From Zopfochytrium polystomum (lineage: Eukaryota > Chytridiomycota > Chytridiomycetes > Chytridiales > Chytridiaceae): a stretch of 64,000 nucleotides of DNA. A model generated the notes under the pieces. It was not told the origin of the DNA. It made no database searches and was given only the letters and a program-made list of their open reading frames with translations. The stretch lies in the NCBI GenBank assembly GCA_025765615.1, contig JAIVFJ010000039.1, positions 62,001 to 126,000 of the forward strand. The letters run 5' to 3'. Position numbers and translations under genes: made by a program. The first letter of the stretch is position 1. Each line of letters starts with the position of its first letter. Positions 60,314 through 64,000 of the stretch are shown here, piece after piece.

Positions 60314-63300
60314 TCAAACACGTTCGTTAGTAAGCAAGAAAATCAGAAAAAAAAAAAAAATCGAAAGAAAAAAACCTAACCTCTTTGGCAAGCAATCGAC
60401 CCTAAACGCCCTCCTCGCCCCCTCCTCATGATCGCCACCACTACTAACGTCAAGCAGCCTGGCGACGTAGCCAGCGGTGGGTCTGTAGACGCGGGCGGGG
60501 TCGCGCGGGACGTGGACCTTTCGTGCGCGATACAAACTTTAAAACAGGAAATTAAAAAGAAACAGGAAGGCGGAAACTCACAGCAGCCGCTCGCGCAGCC
60601 CTCTCGATCCTCTTCTCTCTCTTGACAGCGTCCTCGATTTTGCGTAGCAGCGCGCGGCGGCGACGTGCGACGAGATCGTCGTTCTAGTTTTTTTTGTTTT
60701 CTTTTCTTTTAGTGCTCAAACAAAACAGAAAACAAAGCACAACAGTCTCACCCGCTCCCTCACGCGCCGCCCCTCCTCCTCGGCGCCGACGGCCGCGGCG
60801 CGTTGCCGCGCGTGTTCGGCGGCTTGCTCGACGGCGCGTTCGGCGGCCTCGCGCTCGGCACGGCGGAGGGCGTAGGCGGCGACTTGGGCTCGGACGGCGG
60901 CGGCGCGGCGGAGGGACGCTGCTTTTGCTGCTTTTGCTTGTTGTTGTTGTTGTGGGTCGTTGTCGTCGTCGCCGTTGTTGTTGTTGCTGTTGCGGGACTC
61001 CTTTTTTTTTATTTTCGGATTAATTATTGAAGGGGAGGGGCGTGCGAGGGGCGAAACACACACACACACACGCGCGCGCGCGCACACACACAACCACACC
61101 GCAACAAACATACAAACCTTCCACCGCTCAATCTCCTCGCGAATCGCGCGGCGCCGCTCCTTTTCTTTTTCCCTGTCTTTTTGCTCCGTCGCGTGCTGCT
61201 GCTGCTGCGCGTCCAGCTCGCCCTCGAAAGTCACCGCCGCCGCCGCCTGGGCACAATAGAAAACCATCAGAAAACTCACAACAACCAAGCACCCGATAGG
61301 AGCTGAAAACAACAAAGAGGAATAAGAAAAAGAGGAAGGAGAGAAAAGAACTCAACCTCGCGCGCCTCGCGCCACCGCCGCACCGCCTCCTTCTTCTTCG
61401 CCAGCAGCTCTGCGAACCGGTCGTACCACGCCGCGTGCGCGGCTGCCGCATCGGCGCCGACGCCCGGGATCGACGCGACGCACGCGCGGACGAGTTTCTC
61501 GGGGTTGTCCTTTTTATTGTTCTGTGTCAGTGTTTTCTCGGCAAGTGGGATGGACCCACACAGAACACATACACGCACCCCGTACTTTGCGCGCAGCCGC
61601 AGGAACGCAGCATGGCTGAGGTCGTCCCAGCCGCCGTAGTGGCCGCCGTGCGTCGCGACGTAGTTCTTTATGTGTGCAATGTAAAGGGTGGGGAGGGAGG
61701 AATTTGTGGGTGAACAGGGTGAACGAAAATGATGAATCGTTGAGTTGCTTTCGCTCCCGCACACAGTCGCACACCCATACACGCACATACACACGCACGA
61801 CACACACACACACACACACACACACTCACTCACTCACTCACAGCAAACACACTCACAGCACACCTCCACACACCTGAAACGCAACAACTTCCGGTGGCAC
61901 CCCGGCGCTCGCACTTGCCACCTCCGCATGCGTCGTCGTCGTCGATTTCCCGCCACCACCCGCGTGCATCGCTGTCACCGCTGCGTCGTCGTCATCGATT
62001 CCACCACCGACTCCACAATGATCCCAGATGGCCACGCGCTCCTGGAACGCCGCGAGCTCGAGCGCGAGCTGCTTTTCTTGGGTCGCAAGGGTCGAGAACC
62101 TGTGTCGCGGGAAAAAACAAGGGGGTGGGGTGGGGTTGGGGTGAGGGTCGTTACTCGTTACTCGTTTCTCAAATACCCCCCCCAAAAAAAAAAAAAGAAG
62201 CAAAGTAAGAAAGGAAACTCGCACGCAAGCAACGCACTTTTCCTTTTGCGTCTCCCTCAACAGCAACAAGTCGCTCTCGATGCGCTGCATGGCGTGCTTG
62301 AGTCCGTCGAGGCTTATTGCTGCTGTTGTTGTTGTTGTTGTGTTTGTTGTCGGTAAGGAACAAAACTAAATATGCAGTAACAGAACAAAGAAGAACACTT
62401 GAGACCGCACGCACCGTCGCCGTCGTCCGAACACTTGCTATTTGCGCCCGCCGAGCGCGCCGAATCCACCGCCGCCTTGCCCGCCATCTCGACGAACCGC
62501 TGCACCGACGCCCTGACTCGCCGCACCTCGCCAAACAGCCGGCGTCCTTTTTGTTTCATTCATTCATTTGCATTCCGTCAGAATCACGCAGCAAGACGAC
62601 AAAGAAAAAAAAAACAAAGAAAAAAAAAACACTCTCTCACCCTCCTCATCCTCATCCTCGTTGTCCTTGCCGTCGCACTCCCCCACAACAAACACCACCG
62701 CTTCGCCGCCCGTACCACTACCACCACCACCCGCGTAGCAGCTGCACCGCGCCACCGCTGCACGCAGCTCGCGCTCGATCCCGCGCGCGCGGCGCCGCGT
62801 CGCGCGGAGGTGCGAGACGGTCGCGGCGCGTTTGGATGCCAGGGATGATGACGATGTGGTCTTTTGTGCTGGCGGTTGTTGTGGTTGTGGTTGTGGTTGT
62901 GGTGGTGGTCGCGGTCGCGGATGGGATTGGTCGATGTAGTCGGTGTCGTTGTCGTTGTGGGGATCGCGGGCGGCTGTTGGGTCGTCGTCGTCGCGGAAGC
63001 GCACGACGCGGAGGTGGGAGGGGCGGCGGGCGCGGGGTCGGTGGTGGTCGTTGGGGCGAGTGCGGAGGGGAGTGCGTGGGAGGAGGACCGTCGCAGGCGC
63101 CGCTGCCGACGCCGCGTGCTGCTGCTTCTCCTGCATATCGTCGTTGTGCTCATCATCATCGTCGTTATGATCACCATCGTCGTCAACGTCGTCGTCATCG
63201 TTGTCGTCGTCGTCGTCGCGCCATCCTTCGTCCTCGCGGCGGCTGCGTCTTCGTGTCGCCCATCGCGCATTTGTAGCGGCGTCGTCCCCTTCGTCGGCCC

Positions 63301-63340
63301 AAAGACCCGAAGACGCTTCTGCCGCTGCTGCAAGCAGCAT
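60314..63340 (-). CDS. CCDC112-like coiled-coil protein, complete copy
   Basis: Full-length copy. Starts at 63340 (MLLAAAAEASSGLW), with a long acidic first exon to about 62640, exon 2 (LFGEVRRV, about 62535-62420) and exons at about 62305 (LDGLKHAMQRIESDLLLLRE) and 62090-61875 (LALELAAFQERVAIWD). The core exons are at about 61660-61585 (THGGHYGGWDDLSHAAFLRL) and 61500-61355 (IPGVGADAAAAHAAWYDRF, KKKEAVRRWREARE). The basic coiled coil spans 61250-60750, then RRALLRKIEDAVKRE (about 60660) and the tail DPARVYRPTAGYVARLL with RAFRVDCLPKR. The core (GGWDD, H..WYxxF) and the tail (DPSRLYKPT-like) match the CCDC112 family, implicated in centriolar satellites and ciliogenesis. Divergent from COQ5. 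Exact phase of the last exon is uncertain. Confidence 0.75.
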
Positions 63341-63398
63341 TGCTCAGCGTCAAGGGGCTGTTTGTGTGGAAATTGTCTACTTTTCCTTGTGATCGAAA
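63341..63398. promoter_or_regulatory. Bidirectional promoter between CCDC112 and COQ5 (block 4)
   Basis: 58 bases between the two ATGs, homologous to the 88-base gap at 24537-24624 but shorter by 30 bases. No TATA box seen. Confidence 0.5.
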
Positions 63399-64000
63399 AT
63401 GCTGTTGACAAGGCTGACCGTCGGCGGAAGAAGGAGATCGGCGGCGCTGACGTCGCCGTCGTCTTTGAAGGCAGCGGCCTCCTCCCTTCCCGCCGCGCGG
63501 CGCCGCCTCGGAATCCCCACCGCTGCCCCCTCCCCCGCGCTCCTGCAGATTGCGCCATTCTCGTCGACCGCCCGCCGCTGCCAGCAACAACAGCAGCACT
63601 CCACAACGCCGGACCACGACGCCGCCGGCGACGCCACGACAACGACGCACTTTGGGTTCCGCACGGTGCCGGAGGACGTCAAGGAGTCGCTGGGTGAGGG
63701 GGGAACGGAAATGCTTTCTCTCCTTTTTCCGCGCGCGCGAGTATCTTCTACTGCTTACCTGCTCTATCTGACGCCAACCGTCCCAAAAAACATCCCCCCA
63801 ACAATTAAAATAAATAATAATAAACAAGTCGGCGGCGTGTTCAGCAACGTCGCCGACAAGTACGACGTGATGAACGACGTGATGAGCGGCGGCGTGCACC
63901 GGCTGTGGAAGGACTTCTTTGTGCGCGCGCTGGCGCCCGGGCCGGACATGCAGCTGCTGGACGTGGCCGGCGGGACGGGTAATGCGCGGCCTCTCTCTTT
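63399..64000 (+). CDS. COQ5: COQ5, 5' part, cut by the window end (block 4 copy)
   Basis: Exon 1 is 63399-63693 ([13 protein letters not shown]; Ala/Arg-rich presequence; ends ...EDVKESLG). Exon 2 is 63829-63978 ([20 protein letters not shown], then LLDVAGGTG), followed by GTAATG. Exon sizes equal those of copy 2 (295 and 150). The gene continues beyond 64000. Open as far as visible. Confidence 0.9.
   Translation, partial: MLLTRLTVGGRRRSAALTSPSSLKAAASSLPAARRRLGIPTAAPSPALLQIAPFSSTARRCQQQQQHSTTPDHDAAGDATTTTHFGFRTVPEDVKESLGEGGTEMLSLLFPRARVSSTAYLLYLTPTVPKNIPPTIKINNNKQVGGVFSNVADKYDVMNDVMSGGVHRLWKDFFVRALAPGPDMQLLDVAGGTGNARPLS

Overview
The window reads as eukaryotic nuclear DNA, most likely from a zoosporic (chytrid-like) fungus or another flagellated microbial eukaryote. 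Genes are split by short GT-AG introns with strong pyrimidine tracts. Ribosomal protein eL38 has an intron directly after its ATG. Two homologues of flagellum or centriole proteins are present (EFHB/CFAP21 and CCDC112), beside mitochondrial COQ5 and a TKL-type kinase family fused to leucine-rich repeats. Assignment below 'flagellated, fungus-like' is inference.

The window is dominated by one segmentally duplicated block. Its full order is [kinase-LRR gene] - [about 0.8 kb spacer] - [COQ5] - 60-90 bp bidirectional promoter - [CCDC112] - tail to tail - [gene Y, unrecognised]. The block, or part of it, occurs four times, in both orientations and with different losses. Block 1 (1-3912) holds the kinase 5' end, spacer, COQ5 and an internally deleted CCDC112. 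Block 2 (16690-26795) holds a kinase-LRR gene with a nonsense codon, spacer, COQ5 and a CCDC112 cut off by a copia remnant. Block 3 (29539-40300, inverted) holds gene Y, the C-terminal half of CCDC112, spacer and a frameshifted kinase-LRR gene; COQ5 is deleted. Block 4 (52120-64000) holds an open kinase-LRR gene, spacer, gene Y, a full-length CCDC112 and the start of COQ5, which runs off the window.

Single-copy material lies between blocks 1 and 2: an acidic single-pass membrane protein (5026-6826, minus), eL38 (7573-8405), EFHB/CFAP21 (8779-11585, minus) and a decayed unrecognised gene (about 11700-13600). Mobile-element debris fills the rest: two chromodomain fragments, a copia integrase split by a 307-bp solo LTR carrying heat-shock-element-like repeats and a TATA box, a LINE remnant (RNase H plus zinc knuckle) split by a 1,455-bp TG...CA element, a dispersed repeat pair with tRNA-like heads, and two small hairpin arrays.

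The most unusual feature is in the kinase-LRR genes. Between the kinase/linker exons and the last LRR exons each carries a tandem array of about 180-235 bp units (about 11, 18 and 12 units in the three copies). In the 18 units measured, a 3' splice-like AG is followed by exactly three bases and then a GTGAGT donor. One frame just upstream reads as a leucine-rich repeat core, yet no AG acceptor precedes it. This could be an amplified LRR exon with a non-canonical acceptor, a series of one-codon micro-exons or recursive splice sites, or a dead exon spread as satellite.
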